Source: CAVVYW01 sp963752605 (lineage in GTDB: Bacteria; Actinomycetota; Thermoleophilia; Solirubrobacterales; 70-9). From it: DNA of 64,000 nt. Shown piece after piece: positions 25,018-34,392 of the stretch. The stretch covers positions 1 through 64,000 of the forward strand of contig CAVVYW010000006.1 of NCBI GenBank assembly GCA_963752605.1, written 5' to 3'. Each line of letters starts with the position of its first letter. The stretch's first letter is position 1. The notes below the pieces were generated by a model that had not been told where the DNA came from, searched no databases, and was given only the letters and a program-made list of their open reading frames with translations. The position numbers were made by a program, and so were the translations under genes.

Positions 25018-26106
25018 CTACTGGAGCAGTCCCTGGCACTCCTGCAGCGCCGCGGCGCCCTGAGCCTGCTGGATGCAATTCAGATAGGCGTCGGTGTCGC
25101 CGGCGCTCGGAGCAGTGGGCGAGCCGCCCGCCTGCGGTAGGCCGCCACCGCCCGCGCCGGATGCCGCGCCGAGCTGCCCGAGCGCCTGGTTCAGGATCGA
25201 GGAGTCGATGCCGAGGTTCTGCAGCAGCGAGTTGAGCGACTGGACGTTCTGCGGCTCCTCCACGGTCTGCGGCTCGTTGACGGCGCCGATCCGCGCCTCG
25301 AGGTCGAAGTCCACCTCCTGACCCTCGGCGTCGACGCCGAAGCTGGTGTCGAACCCCCGGATCAGGTCGTCGTCCTTGCCGACGTAGAGACCGATCTCGA
25401 AGTCCTTGAAGAAGTCCTGCACCTGCGAGAGCTGGCTCTCGACGGCGTCAAGCTGGGCCGGATCGATCTGCTCGCCCAGCGCTTGCGAGCACTCCGGCGT
25501 CTCGGTGGTGGCGCTGAGGAACTCGGAGACCTTGGTGAAGTCAAGGCCGCCGGTGATGTGAATCGTCTCCGCGCCCTCGATTTCCTCGTCACCCTCGTTG
25601 GACAGGTCGGTGAGCAGGGAGGTCGGACCGAGTCCCTGGCTCTCGAGCGCCTGCTGGCAGGCGTCGCCCTCCGCCTCCTGCTGCTCCTGTGCGCTGGTCG
25701 CGAGGGCCGCGATCTGATCGAACACCTGCTGCGGCAGCTGGTAGGCGGTGTCCTGGTACTCGACGAATGCGGACTTGCCGGTCGAGATCAGCGCCCCGTC
25801 CGCGGAGAAGCTCTGGCCGCTGCCCTCCGCGGAGAAGTCGCCCGCGATGTCGAAGGAGGGGAATTTGCCGTCCCCGCCCTGGAACGGACCGGACGCGTTC
25901 AGCCCGAAGCTTCCCTCCTGCTCGCCGCCGGCCGAGACGTCGATGCTGAGGTCGAGAGTGCCGCTGTCGATGCTCTCGTCCGCGTCCGACACCGCCTGAA
26001 GGACCTCCTCGGGATCCTCCCCGCCTCCGTCTCCGCCACAGGCCCACAGCAGGGTGGCCGAGGCGAGCGCGAGCACGAGGACGATCAGCGGGCGACTCCG
26101 GTTCAA
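25018..26106 (-). CDS. lipoprotein, LppX/LprG-like
   Basis: A lipoprotein of about 362 residues. The signal ends in a lipobox LLWAC near residue 24, followed by a Gly/Asp/Glu-rich linker. The body repeats the pattern of LppX/LprAFG-like lipid-binding lipoproteins: VLQAVSDADESIDSGTLDLSID, later AFVEYQDTAYQLPQQVFDQI, and FEIGLYVGKDDDLIRGFDTSFGV. A Gly/Ala-rich tail ends with a Cys pair. I chose the TTG at 26106 because it gives a proper signal peptide and AGGAGA lies 9 bases upstream. It may carry lipids at the cell surface. Divergent from the cyclase/ATPase gene. Confidence 0.75.
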   Translation of the reverse strand: MNRSRPLIVLVLALASATLLWACGGDGGGEDPEEVLQAVSDADESIDSGTLDLSIDVSAGGEQEGSFGLNASGPFQGGDGKFPSFDIAGDFSAEGSGQSFSADGALISTGKSAFVEYQDTAYQLPQQVFDQIAALATSAQEQQEAEGDACQQALESQGLGPTSLLTDLSNEGDEEIEGAETIHITGGLDFTKVSEFLSATTETPECSQALGEQIDPAQLDAVESQLSQVQDFFKDFEIGLYVGKDDDLIRGFDTSFGVDAEGQEVDFDLEARIGAVNEPQTVEEPQNVQSLNSLLQNLGIDSSILNQALGQLGAASGAGGGGLPQAGGSPTAPSAGDTDAYLNCIQQAQGAAALQECQGLLQ

Positions 26107-26194
26107 GTTCTTTCTCCTGGCTAGGGGGCGAAGAGGCCGCAGCGTAGCGGCCTCGCGAGGGACGCGTCGCCCAGGGGAAGAACTCACGCTGTCC

Positions 26195-26200
26195 TATCCT
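26195..26200 (+). promoter_or_regulatory. putative leaderless -10 hexamer (TATCCT)
   Basis: TATCCT ends 7 bases before the ATG of the 1188-residue cyclase/ATPase gene. Confidence 0.55.
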
Positions 26201-26207
26201 GATCCGC

Positions 26208-29200
26208 ATGGCGCCGGAGAGGACCTGCCCGGTCTGCGCTGCCACCAACCCGGAGCGTGCCCGCTTCTGCATGTCCTGCGGGTCGGAGATGCCGGCCGGC
26301 TGCCCCAACTGCGGAGCGGAGAACCCGGCCGGAGCCAAGTTCTGCATGGAGTGCGGCACCGACCTGGGCCAAACGGGCACCGCGACAACGGCCGCCGGAT
26401 CAACCGCAGCCCCGGCCCCCGTCCCCGCGGAGGCGCCGCCCGAGGAGCGGAGGCACGCCACCGTCCTGTTCGCCGACCTCTCCGGCTATACGGCCGCGGC
26501 GGAGAAAATGGACCACGAGGCCGTCAAGGCCCTGGTGGATCGAACGCTGCGGCGGCTGGGGGAGGAGATCGAGCGCTTCGGCGGCGCCATCGACAAGTTC
26601 ATCGGCGACAACGTGATGGGGGTCTTCGGGGCGCCGGTCGCCCACGAGGACGATCCCGACCGCGCCGTCCGCGCCGGCCTCGCGATGCAGGAGGCGATGA
26701 CGGATGCGAACCGGGACAGCGAGGAGCGGGAGGGCGTGAGCTTCTCGCTCCGCGTCGGGATCAACTCGGGAGAGGTGATGGCGGGTGCCGTCGGCGACCG
26801 CTACACCGTGATGGGGGACGCCGTGAACGTCGCCGCGCGGCTCCAGGCGGCGGGACGCCCCAACAGCGTGACCGTCGGGGAATCGACCTACCGCTCCACC
26901 CGCGAGACCATCCATTACGAGCGGCTGGAGCCACTGAACCTGAAGGGCAAGGAGGAGCCGGTCCCCGCCTGGGAGGCGACCGCCGTGCTTGCCGGGCCGA
27001 AGACCGCCGCGGCGAGAAGCCAGACCCCGCTGATCGGGCGCGAGGAGGAGGCCGGCCTGCTCACCTCCCTCGCCGAGCGGGTGGAGCGCGAGGCCCGCCC
27101 GCACCTGGTCACGGTGATCGGGCAGGCCGGCGTCGGCAAGTCGCGGCTGCTGCGTGAGCTGATGACGAACCTCGATGACAGCGCGCACCCGCCCATCATC
27201 CGCCGCGGCCAGTGCCCCCCGTACGGCGCCGGCATCGCCTACTGGGCGCTCGCACAGGTCCTCCGCGAGGAGTTCGAGATCCTCGACACGGACTCGCCGG
27301 AGGTCGCCTGGGGCAAGCTGCGCGCGGGGGTCGGGAAGCTGATGGAAGAGCTCGATGAGGCGGAGGCGGGCGAGCGGAACGCCGCCCTGCTGGCGATCCC
27401 GCTGGGGATCGATCCGCCGGAGGAGGCCGAGCAGGTGGAGCGCGACCCGGAGCAGATGCGCGATGCGCTTTTCTCGGCCGCGAGAGCCATGGTGGAGGCA
27501 ATCAGCCATCACCGCACCCTCGTGCTCGCGATCGACGACATCCACTGGGCGGACGAGGGGATGCTCGACCTGATCGACCACCTGACCCGCTTCGTGCGCG
27601 GGCCGCTGCTGCTCGTCTGTCTCGCGCGGGACGAGCTGCTCGAGCGCCGGCCCGGCTGGGGCGGAGGACGGCGGAACGCGACCGCGATCTCGCTGGAGCC
27701 CCTCACCGAGGACGAGACCCGCGAGCTGGTGGCCGCCCTGATGCCGGAGTCGGACGGCGAGGGGAACGGCGTCGTGCCGCAGGTGGCGGAGCGCTCCGGG
27801 GGCAACCCGCTCTTCGCGGAGGAGATGGTCAACCGCCTGATGGAGGAGGACACGGTCGAGGCGGAGGCCCTGCCGAGCACCGTCCAGTCGCTGCTGGCCG
27901 CCCGGCTCGATTCGCTCCCGCGCCCCGAGCGCCGCCTGCTCCTTCACGCCTCCGTCGTCGGGCAGACCTTCTGGGAGGGCTCCCTGGCGAGCGCCGCGCA
28001 GGAGGAGGGGCTCGACGTCGGCCAGACGGTCTCGGCGCTCGAGGAGAAGGACCTGCTGGTCCCGTCCCCGGGCTCCCGCCTGGCGGGTGAGCGGGAGCAC
28101 GCGTTCAAGCACGTGCTGATCCGCGACGTCGCCTACGGGATGCTCCCCAAGTCGGTTCGCTGCCGGAAGCACATCGAGGTCGGCGAGTTCATCCGCGACC
28201 GGGTCGGTGACCGCGGCGACGCGATGGTGGGAATGGTCGCGGAGCATTACGCGCGCGCCGCCGCGCTGGGTGCGGAGTCCGGCCTCGAAGCCGACGAGCT
28301 CTCGAAGCTACAGTCGCAGGCGCTCGACCTGCTCGAGTCCGCCGGTGACGCCGCTGCCGCCCTGTACTCGAACGCCGAGGCCTTCGACCGCTACACGGCC
28401 GCCCTGGAGCTCTCCGACTCGCTCGACGCCTCCGACGTTGCCCGGATCGGCGAGAAGCAGGGCGACGTGGCGCTGCGGATGGGCCGGGTGGACGCCGCGG
28501 TCGCGGTCTGGGAGCGCTGCCTCGAGTTCCACCGCGGCGAGGAGGACCTGGCGCGGGTCGCGGACCTGCACCGCAAGATCGGTGCGGCCCTCTGGCACAA
28601 GGGCGAGCGGCGCGCCTCGATCGACAACTACCAGCGCGGAATCGACCTGCTCAAGGACGGGGACCCCAGCCTGGAGCTGGTCCGCCTCTACGAGGAGGCC
28701 GCCTCCCTCTACATGCACACCGGGGACAACATGCTCGCCATCTACGCCTCCGAGAAGGCGCTGCGGCTCGCCGAGCGACTCGGCGAGGCCCGCGCCGCGA
28801 GCCGGGCCCACGGGATCTTCGGCCGGGTCTTCGGCCGGATCGGCGACTCCGAGAAGGCGCGAGAGAACCTGGAGCGCTCGGTCGGCCTAGCCCGGGACTC
28901 CGACCGCGGCGAGGCGGTTCGCGCCCTGCTCACCCTCGGCTACCACCTCGAGGTCTCCGAGGCTGAGTACGAGGGCGCCGCCGACGCCTATCGGGAGGCG
29001 CTCGAGATCGCCCAGGAGGTCGGCGACCTTCCCTCCCAGGTCGAGCTGCACGCCTCGCTCGGGCAGCTCGCGGTCTATCGCGCGGACTGGGAAGAGGTCG
29101 AACGGGCCACCGAGGCGAGCGCCGGCCTGGCGGAGCGCGAGGGCCTCCGCGGAAAGCTCTGCTTCCCCTTCGTCCTGCGGGGCGTCCTCAGCTGGCGCGG

Positions 29201-29774
29201 GGGCGACTGGGAGGACGCCGCGAAGGCATGCCGGCGCGCCCATGAGCTCGGCGAGCAGGTGGGTCGCTCCGAGGTGGCCTTCTCCGCGCTGTTCTGGCTC
29301 GCCGCCACCCTCCGCGACAGCGGCGACCTCGCCGGAGCGGAGACCGAGCTGGCGAAGGCACTCGACATCTGCGAGCGAGCCGGACTGATCGCCCAGTCCG
29401 TGGAGGCGATCTCCGCGCGGGCCGTGGCGCTGGCACTGGCCGGCCGCGACGAGCAGGCGCGCGCCGCCGCCGAGGAGTCGGAGCGGCTCGCCGGGCGGCT
29501 CCACTATCCGGTCGGCCAGGCCGCCAAGGCGGAGGCCGCCGGCGCCGCCGCGGAGGACCCGGCGGTCTGCGCGAGCGAGATCGACCAGGCGCGGACTCGC
29601 TGGTTGGAGCTGGATCGCCCGCTGGACGCGGCCCGCTGCCTGCTCGTCAGGGGGCGCCTGCTGGCGAAGCAAGGCTCCGAGGATGCGGACGAGGTGCTCG
29701 CCGCCGCGGCGGAGGAGTACGAGGAGCTGAACGCCCCCGCGCTCGCCACCACCGCCCGCGAGCCCGTGGCCTGA
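26208..29774 (+). CDS. zinc-ribbon / class III cyclase / AAA ATPase / TPR signalling protein
   Basis: 1188 residues in four parts. Two zinc ribbons (CPVC...CMSC and CPNC...CMEC, about 7-50) are followed by a class III nucleotide cyclase domain (about 80-255) with metal Asp (FADLSGYT), Lys and Asp (DKFIGDNVM) and Asn/Arg (DAVNVAARL). A Thr stands where many adenylate cyclases have Asp (YTVMG), as in CyaC. Next is a STAND/AAA ATPase (about 280-620) with Walker A GQAGVGKS near 305 and Walker B LVLAIDDIHWAD near 440, then TPR-like helices to the end. It lacks a DNA-binding domain. It starts a run of same-strand genes to 32.4 kb. Confidence 0.9.
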   Translation: MAPERTCPVCAATNPERARFCMSCGSEMPAGCPNCGAENPAGAKFCMECGTDLGQTGTATTAAGSTAAPAPVPAEAPPEERRHATVLFADLSGYTAAAEKMDHEAVKALVDRTLRRLGEEIERFGGAIDKFIGDNVMGVFGAPVAHEDDPDRAVRAGLAMQEAMTDANRDSEEREGVSFSLRVGINSGEVMAGAVGDRYTVMGDAVNVAARLQAAGRPNSVTVGESTYRSTRETIHYERLEPLNLKGKEEPVPAWEATAVLAGPKTAAARSQTPLIGREEEAGLLTSLAERVEREARPHLVTVIGQAGVGKSRLLRELMTNLDDSAHPPIIRRGQCPPYGAGIAYWALAQVLREEFEILDTDSPEVAWGKLRAGVGKLMEELDEAEAGERNAALLAIPLGIDPPEEAEQVERDPEQMRDALFSAARAMVEAISHHRTLVLAIDDIHWADEGMLDLIDHLTRFVRGPLLLVCLARDELLERRPGWGGGRRNATAISLEPLTEDETRELVAALMPESDGEGNGVVPQVAERSGGNPLFAEEMVNRLMEEDTVEAEALPSTVQSLLAARLDSLPRPERRLLLHASVVGQTFWEGSLASAAQEEGLDVGQTVSALEEKDLLVPSPGSRLAGEREHAFKHVLIRDVAYGMLPKSVRCRKHIEVGEFIRDRVGDRGDAMVGMVAEHYARAAALGAESGLEADELSKLQSQALDLLESAGDAAAALYSNAEAFDRYTAALELSDSLDASDVARIGEKQGDVALRMGRVDAAVAVWERCLEFHRGEEDLARVADLHRKIGAALWHKGERRASIDNYQRGIDLLKDGDPSLELVRLYEEAASLYMHTGDNMLAIYASEKALRLAERLGEARAASRAHGIFGRVFGRIGDSEKARENLERSVGLARDSDRGEAVRALLTLGYHLEVSEAEYEGAADAYREALEIAQEVGDLPSQVELHASLGQLAVYRADWEEVERATEASAGLAEREGLRGKLCFPFVLRGVLSWRGGDWEDAAKACRRAHELGEQVGRSEVAFSALFWLAATLRDSGDLAGAETELAKALDICERAGLIAQSVEAISARAVALALAGRDEQARAAAEESERLAGRLHYPVGQAAKAEAAGAAAEDPAVCASEIDQARTRWLELDRPLDAARCLLVRGRLLAKQGSEDADEVLAAAAEEYEELNAPALATTAREPVA

Positions 29775-29780
29775 TCAACC

Positions 29781-30233
29781 GTGGCTTCCTGGAAGCAACA
29801 GGCGCTCATCGAGGCCCCGGTCGAGGCGGTCTGGGAGGTCCTCGTGGACCCCTCCCGCTCACCGGACTGGGACGGGGACGTGATCGAGGTCACCGGCGCC
29901 CCGGTCGAGATCGAGGTCGGCTCGACCTTCGGTGTGACGGCTCGTGGTCGCTTGGGCCTCAAGGACACGACGACCTTCAAGGTCGAGGTGCTCGAGGACA
30001 TGCACGAGCTCAAGATGAAGTGCCAGAAATCGGGCTACTACGTGCACTGGCTGCTCACCCCGGCGCGAGGAAACACGTTCACCGAGCTCGAGTTGGGTGT
30101 CGAGCCCCTCCCCGGTCTCTCGGGTCGCGCGATGGGCGCGATCCACACCAAGGGGTACCTGCGACGCACGGTGGAGAAGACCATCGAGGCCCTGAGCAGG
30201 GCGATCGGTCGCGACCGGGCCAAGGCGCCCTGA
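29781..30233 (+). CDS. SRPBCC (START/Bet v1-like) family protein
   Basis: 150 residues with the SRPBCC outline: KQQALIEAPVEAVWEVLVDPSRSPDWDGDVIEV at the N-terminus, central beta strands (TFKVEVLEDMHELKMKCQ) and a long C-terminal helix (TKGYLRRTVEKTIEALSRA). Such proteins bind hydrophobic ligands in a deep cavity and can act as cyclases or carriers. GTG start 6 bases after the cyclase/ATPase stop, so it is cotranscribed. Ligand unknown. Confidence 0.8.
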   Translation: MASWKQQALIEAPVEAVWEVLVDPSRSPDWDGDVIEVTGAPVEIEVGSTFGVTARGRLGLKDTTTFKVEVLEDMHELKMKCQKSGYYVHWLLTPARGNTFTELELGVEPLPGLSGRAMGAIHTKGYLRRTVEKTIEALSRAIGRDRAKAP

Positions 30234-30250
30234 CCGAACAGGGCATCCGC

Positions 30251-30256
30251 TAGTTT
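30251..30256 (+). promoter_or_regulatory. putative leaderless -10 hexamer (TAGTTT)
   Basis: TAGTTT ends 6 bases before the GTG at 30263, so the alpha/beta-hydrolase operon may have its own promoter. Confidence 0.45.
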
Positions 30257-30262
30257 CGGGGC

Positions 30263-31057
30263 GTGCCCGAGCTCGAGCGCGACGATGGGACCCTGCTCCA
30301 CTGGGAAGAGCGCGGCGAGGGCCCGCTCGTCCTCCTCGCCCCCTACTGGTCGGGCCACCCGAGCGCCCACGACCCGATCGCGGACGAGCTGGCGAAGGAT
30401 CACCGCGTCGTCCGCTATGACGCGCGCGGCACCGGCGAGTCCACCCGCCGGGGCCCTCACGATATGGAGACGGGGGCCGGCGACCTCGGCGCTGTTCTGG
30501 AGATGGCAGGCGGCGACGCGGTGGTCCTGTCCCTCGCCGACTCGTGCCCCCGTGCCGTCCGGGTGGCGGCCGACCGGCCTGAGCTGATCCGGGCCGTGGT
30601 CGCGCCGGGATCGGCGCCGATCTCGCTGGACGTCCTACAGGGAGCGGACGCCCTCGTGTCGTCCTCCACGGTCATCAACGCGTTCATGGAGATGATGAAA
30701 ACGGACTACCGCGGGGCGCTGCGGACGCTGCTCACGCAGACCAACCCCCAGATGGAGGAGTCCGAGGTGCGCGAGCGGGTGGTCGAGCAGGCGGAGTACT
30801 GCCCGGCCGAGACTGCGGTCGCGCGAACGGAGGCCTGGTTCGGCGACGACTCCTTGGAGGCCGGCCGTGCGATCGGCGACCGCCTGGTGATTCTCTACTC
30901 CGACAACATGGGCGGCGACTGGCTCCCGGCCGGAGATGAGCTGGCCGAGACGCTCGGTGAGCACCTGCCCCAGGCGCGCCTCGTGGCCATCGCCGACGGC
31001 ATCGTCAGCCGGCCGGATCTGGCCGCCGGGGTCATCCGCGACCTAGAATCGCGCTGA
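30263..31057 (+). CDS. alpha/beta-hydrolase-fold protein with degenerate catalytic sites
   Basis: The 264-residue fold is clear: LLHWEERGEGPLVLLAPYWSG, then HRVVRYDARGTGESTRRGP. Two catalytic positions look altered. The nucleophile elbow (normally GxSxG) reads LADSCPRAV, keeping a Ser but without the flanking glycines. The C-terminal segment that should hold GH before the last helix reads VAIADGIVSRPDLAAG, with no His. The acidic position (SDNMGGDWLP) is kept. It may be inactive, a binding protein, or have an unusual mechanism. Its stop overlaps the EVE gene start (TGATG). Confidence 0.75.
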   Translation: MPELERDDGTLLHWEERGEGPLVLLAPYWSGHPSAHDPIADELAKDHRVVRYDARGTGESTRRGPHDMETGAGDLGAVLEMAGGDAVVLSLADSCPRAVRVAADRPELIRAVVAPGSAPISLDVLQGADALVSSSTVINAFMEMMKTDYRGALRTLLTQTNPQMEESEVRERVVEQAEYCPAETAVARTEAWFGDDSLEAGRAIGDRLVILYSDNMGGDWLPAGDELAETLGEHLPQARLVAIADGIVSRPDLAAGVIRDLESR

Positions 31058-31524
31058 TGGCCGCCGAGACCGGCAAGAGCTGGATCCTCACCGGCTCCCT
31101 GGAGAACTTCCACGTCAACGTCGAGCGAGGCTTCGACCCGATCGGCTTCAAGGAGGGCCGCCGCCGCCAGGCGGAGCAGTTCGAGCCGGGCGACCAGGTC
31201 TTCTTCTACGTCACCGGCGTGCAAGCCTTCGGCGCGATCGCGCGGGTGCGGTCGGAGATGTTCGAGGACCGCGAGCCGATCTGGCCCGGGAATCCCAGGA
31301 AGCCCGACGATTACCCCTGGCGCGTCGAGGCGGAGCCGGTGGTCGTGCTCGCAGAGGAGGACTTCGTCCCCGCCGAGGAGCTCGCGCCGGAGCTCGAGCA
31401 TGTCCGCAAGTGGCCGGCCGAGCACTGGCACCTCGCGTTCCAGGGCCAGCTCCGCATCATCTCCGAGGCCGACGCCGCGCTGCTGCGCGGGCGCCTGACC
31501 GACGCCGTCCCCGCGCGCGCATGA
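31057..31524 (+). CDS. EVE domain (PUA-like) protein
   Basis: 155 residues forming one EVE domain: SWILTGSLENFHVNVERGFDPIGFKEG, PGDQVFFYVTGVQAFGAIARV and WPGNPRKPDDYPWRVEAEPV. EVE is related to PUA and YTH, binds modified bases in DNA or RNA, and occurs in restriction and stress contexts. Here no restriction enzyme is near. It is translationally coupled to both neighbours by 1- and 4-base overlaps. Confidence 0.8.
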   Translation: MAAETGKSWILTGSLENFHVNVERGFDPIGFKEGRRRQAEQFEPGDQVFFYVTGVQAFGAIARVRSEMFEDREPIWPGNPRKPDDYPWRVEAEPVVVLAEEDFVPAEELAPELEHVRKWPAEHWHLAFQGQLRIISEADAALLRGRLTDAVPARA

Positions 31525-31922
31525 GCGAGGAGGGAACAGAGCTCGTGTACGAGCGGCACTTCACCCGCGAGGAGGCGAACGCGCTGCTCCCCCGCCTGAA
31601 GCCGCTGCTGCGCCAGCTGCGCGACAGCCGGGACGAGCTGACCGACCCCGAGGCCCACGAGACCCTCTCGGAGGCCGCGCCCGGGAACGGCGGCGGCGAG
31701 GAGGGCGTCCAGGTCGGCGTCTCGTTCCTCGATGTTCGCCGCATGCTCGAGACCGTCGAGGACGCCGGAATCGTCCTCCGCGACATCGACCGCGGGTTGA
31801 TCGACTTCCCGGCGGTCATCGATGGACGCGAGGTCTACCTGTGCTGGGAGCTCGGCGAGGACGAGGTGGACCACTGGCACGACCTGGACTCCGGCTACCG
31901 TGGCCGCCAGCCGCTCGACTGA
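31521..31922 (+). CDS. DUF2203 family protein
   Basis: 133 residues. The start ERHFTREEANALLPRLKPLLRQL and the C-terminal GLIDFPAVIDGREVYLCWELGEDEVDHWHDLDSGYRGRQPLD are the hallmarks of DUF2203. The function of the family is unknown. ATGA overlap with the EVE gene; its 3' end overlaps the next gene by 23 bases. Confidence 0.85.
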   Translation: MSEEGTELVYERHFTREEANALLPRLKPLLRQLRDSRDELTDPEAHETLSEAAPGNGGGEEGVQVGVSFLDVRRMLETVEDAGIVLRDIDRGLIDFPAVIDGREVYLCWELGEDEVDHWHDLDSGYRGRQPLD

Positions 31923-32448
31923 GTTAGTCGCGAGGCTCCCGCGGCAATTGCTGCGCGACGTCCGCGGGCTCAGCGGCAACGAGCGGATCGCCTTCATGGG
32001 CGCGGCGGTCATAGTCGGCAGCTTCATCCTCCCCTGGTACCGGGCGCCGGTCTCGAGCGACCTGGTGCAGACCGGGTTCGGGGCGTTCAGCTTCGCCGAG
32101 GGCGCGCTGCTCCTGATCGCGGGTGCGACCGCCTTCCTGGCGCTCGAGGCGGGAGGCGGATACGTCCCTCCGAGACCGCTGCGCGAGTGGGGCCTCCTGG
32201 TCACCGCGGGAGGCTGGGCGGCTCTGATCGTCGTCTACCGGATGATCGAGCGCCCCGATTTCAAGCTCACGGAGGTCGACCAGGCCTATGAGATCCACTA
32301 CGGGATCTTCGTGGCGCTGGCCGGCGCCGCGCTCATCATCGCCGCCGGCCTCCGCATGCGCCCGCGCGAGCGAGCGAAACGGCCAGTGGCCCCGGAGGGA
32401 AGGCCGGCGCGAGCTGAGAAGCCCGAGGTGGACAAGCCCGAGGGCTAG
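31900..32448 (+). CDS. four-segment membrane protein
   Basis: About 182 residues with four predicted membrane segments: AFMGAAVIVGSFILPW, GALLLIAGATAFLALEAG, WGLLVTAGGWAALIVVY, and YGIFVALAGAALIIAAGL, then a basic, Pro/Glu-rich cytoplasmic tail. No family recognised with confidence; the layout is like small actinobacterial DUF membrane proteins. The GTG at 31900 overlaps the DUF2203 gene, suggesting coupling. Its last 4 bases overlap the convergent ppk2 gene. Confidence 0.7.
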   Translation: MAASRSTELVARLPRQLLRDVRGLSGNERIAFMGAAVIVGSFILPWYRAPVSSDLVQTGFGAFSFAEGALLLIAGATAFLALEAGGGYVPPRPLREWGLLVTAGGWAALIVVYRMIERPDFKLTEVDQAYEIHYGIFVALAGAALIIAAGLRMRPRERAKRPVAPEGRPARAEKPEVDKPEG

Positions 32449-33227
32449 TCGGCCATCGGCCCCTCGACGGGAGGCGGGGGCTCTATTCCGTGGCGGCGCA
32501 TGCCGGCCTCGATCTCGGCGATCACCGTCTCGATCACCTTGACTCGCGCGTAGCGCTTGGAGTCGCCCTCGATCAGGTGCCAGGCGGCGTGCGGCGGCTG
32601 GTCGTTGCGGGCGAGCATGTCCTCGACCGCCTCGGTGTACTGGGGCCGCTGTTCCCGGTTGCGCCAGTCCTCGTCGGTCAGCTTCCACGCCTTCAGCGGG
32701 TTCTTCTCCCGCCGCTTGAAGCGCTTCAGCTGCTCTGAGTCGGAGAGGTGCATCCAGAGCTTCACCAGGATCATCCCCTCGTCCGCGAGGCTCCGCTCGA
32801 AGCTGTTGATCTCGTCGTAGGCGCGAAGCCACGCCTCGCGATCGGCGAACCCCTCCACCCTCTCCACCAGGACCCGCCCGTACCAGGAGCGGTCCATCAC
32901 GGTCATGCCGCCCCAGCCGGGCAGCTTCGGCCAGAAGCGCCAGAGGAAGTGGTGGCGCTTCTCGTCGGGGGTCGGCGCCGCGAACTGGACGACGCGGACA
33001 TGCCGCGGGTCGATCTGGGCGACCAGCCGCTTGATCGCGCCGCCCTTGCCGGAGGCGTCCCAGCCCTCGAAGAGGACGGTGACCGGCGGGCCGATCTTCT
33101 TCTCGCCTATCTGCCCGCCCAGCGTGAGCCTCAGCTGGGTGAGCCGGTTCCACGCCCGCTCGAGCCCCTCTCCCTCCTCCTTCCTCGAGAGCTTCTTGGA
33201 GAGATCGAGCTCGTCGAGCCGGCCCAT
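32445..33227 (-). CDS. ppk2: polyphosphate kinase 2 family protein
   Basis: PPK2 enzymes move phosphate between polyphosphate and nucleoside mono- or diphosphates. The 260-residue protein has Walker A GWDASGKGG (55-63), the lid MDRSWYGRVLVERVEGF and the VKLWMHLSDSEQLKRFKRR block. The N-terminal RAWNRLTQLRLTLGGQIGEKKIG is typical of single-domain PPK2. Whether it runs towards nucleotide or polyP synthesis cannot be told from sequence. ATG 33227 shares one base with the stop of the small membrane protein gene, so they are coupled. Confidence 0.92.
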   Translation of the reverse strand: MGRLDELDLSKKLSRKEEGEGLERAWNRLTQLRLTLGGQIGEKKIGPPVTVLFEGWDASGKGGAIKRLVAQIDPRHVRVVQFAAPTPDEKRHHFLWRFWPKLPGWGGMTVMDRSWYGRVLVERVEGFADREAWLRAYDEINSFERSLADEGMILVKLWMHLSDSEQLKRFKRREKNPLKAWKLTDEDWRNREQRPQYTEAVEDMLARNDQPPHAAWHLIEGDSKRYARVKVIETVIAEIEAGMRRHGIEPPPPVEGPMAD

Positions 33228-33454
33228 CAGCGGGTGCCCGGGGCGAGGATCTCCGGATTCGAGGGCGGCTCCTCCTCGGTCGCGATCAGCGCGAGCGGAA
33301 GGAGCAGGGTGGCCAGGAAGATCATCGCGATCCCGATCCCGACGATCAGCTTGCTCTTGTAGAGATGGCCGACCGCGCCCAGGACGAAGCCGACCAGCAT
33401 CAGGGTCAGGTAGGGACTGATCGTGTGCGGCAGGATGTCGGCGAGGGGAAGCAT
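33227..33454 (-). CDS. small two-segment membrane protein
   Basis: 75 residues with two membrane helices (about 14-32 SPYLTLMLVGFVLGAVGHL and 38-58 VGIGIAMIFLATLLLPLALIA) joined by a short basic loop (YKSK). No family recognised. Stop/start overlap with ppk2 implies cotranslation, so it could anchor or regulate PPK2. The start lies 23 bases from the divergent moxR-like gene. Confidence 0.65.
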   Translation of the reverse strand: MLPLADILPHTISPYLTLMLVGFVLGAVGHLYKSKLIVGIGIAMIFLATLLLPLALIATEEEPPSNPEILAPGTR

Positions 33455-33464
33455 CTGTCGTATC

Positions 33465-33470
33465 TATCAT
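33465..33470 (+). promoter_or_regulatory. putative leaderless -10 hexamer (TATCAT) for the MoxR gene
   Basis: TATCAT ends 7 bases before the ATG at 33478, inside the 23-base gap to the divergent membrane protein gene. A TAGATA on the other strand sits 6 bases from that gene's ATG. Confidence 0.5.
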
Positions 33471-33477
33471 CCCCCGA

Positions 33478-34372
<895 letters not shown>

Positions 34373-34392
<20 letters not shown>

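Noticed and set aside
26400..28247. 615-codon minus-strand open frame
   Set aside because: Antisense to the cyclase/ATPase gene; no protein-like pattern.
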